A stretch of 64,000 bases of DNA from Melanocharis versteri (lineage: Eukaryota; Chordata; Aves; Passeriformes; Melanocharitidae), in contig VZTG01009266.1 of NCBI GenBank assembly GCA_013397845.1, positions 124,001-188,000 of the forward strand. Direction: 5' to 3'. The notes under the pieces were generated by a model that saw nothing but the letters and a program-made list of their open reading frames with translations, was not told the origin of the DNA and ran no database searches. Within the stretch, counting starts at the first letter, position 1, and the number at the start of each line of letters is the position of its first letter. Positions 60,753-64,000 of the stretch are shown piece after piece. Both the position numbers and the translations under genes were made by a program.

Positions 60753-60802
60753 CTTTTTTCTTTTTTTTTTCTTTTTTTCTTTTTTTTTCTTTTTTTTTTT
60801 CC
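60753..60802 (+). repeat. 50-bp pure pyrimidine tract, T-rich with spaced C
   Basis: Fifty bases without a purine, made of T runs of 6-10 broken by single C residues, giving a roughly 8-11-bp pattern. On the sense RNA it would be a U-rich tract of the kind bound by polypyrimidine-tract proteins. On DNA it could adopt triplex form. No 3' splice site with an exon follows. Confidence 0.9.
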
Positions 60803-63800
60803 GGAACTGAAACTCCTGAATGGCACCGTTCTGCAGTAAAAGTGCAGTCAGTTGCTTCAGTGATTAAATCTCTGAAACTGCTCTGGAATGGCTTTGTGTT
60901 AGGAAAAATAAGGCTTGCATGGGTAAGTGCCTGGCTGTGGACAAGGCTTTTTGGGATTGCTCCTATCAACAGCTTCATGAGCTTTATTGGTGACAGTGGT
61001 TTGACTACAGCACAGCAAATTTGAGTGGTGTTGTAGTGGATTTATGCTGCTGAAAGAATTGAGTTGCTGTACAGGGTTGAGGTGCTGGTTGGTCGGAATG
61101 GGAGAAGCTTTGCTGTGTTGAAAAGCATTTTGTAAATTGGAAGTTTGATGGCTGGTGTAGGTGGCTGTGTGATCACAAGAGCTTTATTTCAGAGTGAGAT
61201 CGGTATTTTCAAAATGTAACTTTCAATTCTGCAATCTTATCCTATTTTAAGATTAATTAAGAACACAGTAATTTTGAGTTGCCTCGTTCTCTAAGAAATT
61301 TTTCAATGGAAGCAGTGAGTGATATCCTGTCACATTTCCTTTTGGTGCATAGGAGTGCTAAGAAATTCTAGGACATAGAAAATGGAATATATAATTCTAT
61401 TTCAGTTTTTGGAATTTAATTATGTAAGAGGAATTAAAAACACTGCCTTGGAATTATCGGACTGTCTGATTTGAATCAGAGTAGTCTTATGTGCTGCTGC
61501 AGCTATGCTGGAAAGGAAAAGGGAGATAAATCTCAGTTAAGAAAAAAATCTGATACCCGATCCTGCCTTTAAATGTGTTTAAGTGATATATTCATCTTGA
61601 GCATGGTCTTGCTTCTGATAGTTTTTGCCCTGTGGTTTATTTTGCAATTGCTAAAGCTATTCCAGATGCCAGAAGTGTCAAACAGACAAAGCAGTGATTC
61701 CAGTCGACTTAAATTCAGATTATTGATTTAAGGGGTCAGTAGCAGCATAAAAATACATTATACATTTAATGTGTGAACTGACATATAAAGTCTTTGAGTG
61801 GCATTATTTTGGTGACAGGCACATATTTAGTATGGTTTGAATTCAAAATCCATCAGTTTTTAAGCTAAGGTAGGTAGGAGTGTTTGTAAATATTATGTAC
61901 AAATGGAAAATCAGAAAGGAGGATTGTCAGATTTTGTTACAGGACTTTGGAACCAAAGAGCCATTCTGGATTTATGGTTCAGGAGAAAGTCAAACATGAG
62001 TTACAGGATGATTGATGGGAAACTAGGCCATGACTGTAGTGCAAGCAGCAGCTGAGTCTTTTGTGGAAGAGGTTTTTCACCATCACATGTATTCCTTTTC
62101 TCTCCAGGTAGGTTTAGCCAAAGATTTTCTTTCTCTTGCCTGTGCTCTAGGATTTTTTGTCCAGTTTTTTTACTGTCAGATGCAAATCTGTTAACATTGC
62201 TACCCTCTGTAATGTTGAGTTAGGGCCTTTGGGGTGTAAAAATAAAGTAGAAAATTACAACAGTATTTATTTAGAAGAATTATCTAACACTGATCATTGT
62301 TCCCTCCTGAGAATCCAGAGTGTGTGAGCACATGCATTTTGTATGAGTGGCCTGAAAGCTGCTCCATGTAGGTTGTCCCCCTGAGGATTTATTGATATTG
62401 GATGAGGAGAATATATTGAAATCGAGGCCCCTGGGTGAGGAATCAGCTGGCATTGCCAGTGCAAAGTGCAGCTCAGGCTGGGAGTAATTCTAGCTGTCCC
62501 TAACATTTTTGGAAATCTCCTTTTCTAGGTGATGTCAGTATTTTAACACTACCACTACTGAGACCTTGGCCTTTCTGTTGCATCCCCCACCTCCCTGCCC
62601 CCAGAGCTTCAGCTAGAATGAAACAAATGGCTTTAGCTTTAACATATAAACCCATAAAACCATGAGTATAATGCTTGGAGACCCCCCACCACCACACACA
62701 CTTTTAATTAAGTGACTGTGTTGTTTCCAGATGAGAGGAAGGATGACTCATTTGGTGACTTAATCTCTGTTTTGTATTCAAAAAGTAAAAACTACATTCT
62801 AAGAATTACTTCAAGTTGCACGTTAGCACCTGCATCATAATTGGATGTACTGTCTGTTCCCAAACTAAAATTTTTCAGTCTGATTTTTTTTGTCTAAAGC
62901 TCAGTTTCTAGAGTCTGAACCTAAACTTCTAGGTTTAATGAAGTTCTAACCTTATAAAAGCAGCGTTTTATCATGGAAAATGCCAGGTTTCCACCAGGAA
63001 ATTGTACTTACACCTTCCATTATCAACGTAAGTTGTATTATTTTAGCCACGGGTCTTAAAATAGAAAGAAGGAAGGCACTTTAATCAATACAAGGCTCTG
63101 CACTGGGATTCAGAAAACTTGGCTTGTTTACAGTTTTGCTGGTGTTTTGCTGCGTGGTCATGGGCAAAAATCTGTGGCTAATAATCGTTCCTGTGCCATG
63201 ATTTACTTTTCTTCCATCGGGAGCTCAGTGTGGAGCATCTCTGTGCTTACACCAGCCTTACCTGCAGTCCCTGCCCTTGGTGTGATGAAAGTGGTGACTG
63301 CTGGCAGCAAACAGCAAACCTGAAATGCTTCCAGTGGCTGCAAAGCTGCAGCTTTTCTACTGGAACGTAGGGATTTACCTGGAAGCAAGGATTGGCTTCT
63401 GGGAAAAGCCCAGAATTGACTGCACACCTCTGTACAGAGTTTTAAAACAAAAACTTTGCGTTTTTGTTGCATCAAGATACAGTAGTTGCTCAATTCTTCT
63501 TTCATTCAAAACTAAGGAAAAGCTTAAAAAAAACCCCAGCTTTAGCTTTGCAACCTTTAATCTTTGTCTTTAATTAACCTTGGAGGGTGGTTAAACACCT
63601 CTGGGTAGTTTTTTGGGTTGACAGTTGCTTATTTATCAAGTGCAGTGGGATGGTGAAACATTAACCATCCCCATTAGGTGTCAGGACTTGGACAGATACA
63701 GAAAGATGTGTCTGTTAAACTCAGTTTAAAGGAGAGACATGTAAAGTGTTTATTGCACCCTGAAATTGAATTTTTGCATTGGTGATGGTGCACTGAACTT

Positions 63801-64000
63801 ACTTCTCACGCTGTGACTATGGTTATAATAAAAGTTTTAAGTAAAACCCCTCAGTGAGTGCGTGTTTTCATATGTGTAGCACAGTTTTATTCTCTGACTC
63901 CTTGGCCATGCTGCAGCTAAAGGAACAGGGGGAACATTTTACAAAATGATGAATATTTCCTGAGTAAAAATGAGATGTTGTTGGGAAGGTAGAGAAAGAC

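Larger units (their letters stand above)
52433..64000 (+). other. SLIT3 intron 4, last 11.5 kb of the window
   Basis: This is non-coding intronic DNA. A GC-rich, CpG-bearing pocket at 52.78-53.14 kb carries overlapping open frames on both strands (up to 210 codons) with no recognisable domain. Another GC-rich pocket lies at 59.03-59.37 kb. A 50-bp pyrimidine tract lies at 60.75 kb. The last 3 kb are AT-rich and featureless by eye. No next Slit exon (expected to encode a LSENQIQ..PRKAFRG-type repeat) is seen before the window ends. Confidence 0.65.

Overview
The window looks like vertebrate, avian genomic DNA, most likely from a songbird. The evidence is two CR1-type LINE tails on the minus strand and one on the plus strand, plus two LTRs whose sequence I recognise as songbird endogenous-retrovirus types. 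The rest is AT-leaning single-copy DNA with stop codons in every frame. There is no bacterial-style gene packing. No tRNA, rRNA, CRISPR array or operon is seen.

Only one coding segment can be supported: a 72-nt exon at 4461-4532 on the plus strand, with a strong acceptor and a near-consensus donor. It encodes one leucine-rich repeat that I identify as repeat 3 of the first LRR domain of SLIT3, the secreted Slit-Robo guidance ligand. Everything upstream (1-4460) is therefore the end of the preceding intron (intron 3 by the human layout). Everything downstream (4533-64000) is the start of the next intron, at least 59 kb long. No further Slit exon was found by eye, and the SLIT3-hosted microRNA miR-218-2 was not seen, as expected for a position this early in the gene.

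Layout: intron 3 (1-4460); exon (4461-4532); AT-rich intron 4 with small microsatellites and stop-poor GC pockets (9.7-10.5 kb, 12.3-12.5 kb); a short CR1 tail near 16.8 kb; a GC-rich pocket with two adjacent tandem arrays (22.1-22.35 kb); an LTR at 26.8-27.2 kb; a well-bounded solo LTR at 38.4-38.9 kb with 5-bp target-site duplications; two CR1 tails at 51.9 and 52.3 kb; a CpG cluster at 52.8 kb; and a long pyrimidine tract at 60.75 kb. Both LTRs lie antisense to SLIT3, so their poly(A) signals do not threaten the host transcript.

I found no convincing undescribed gene system. The longest open reading frames (241 and 210 codons) have no recognisable domain and sit in GC-rich, stop-poor DNA.
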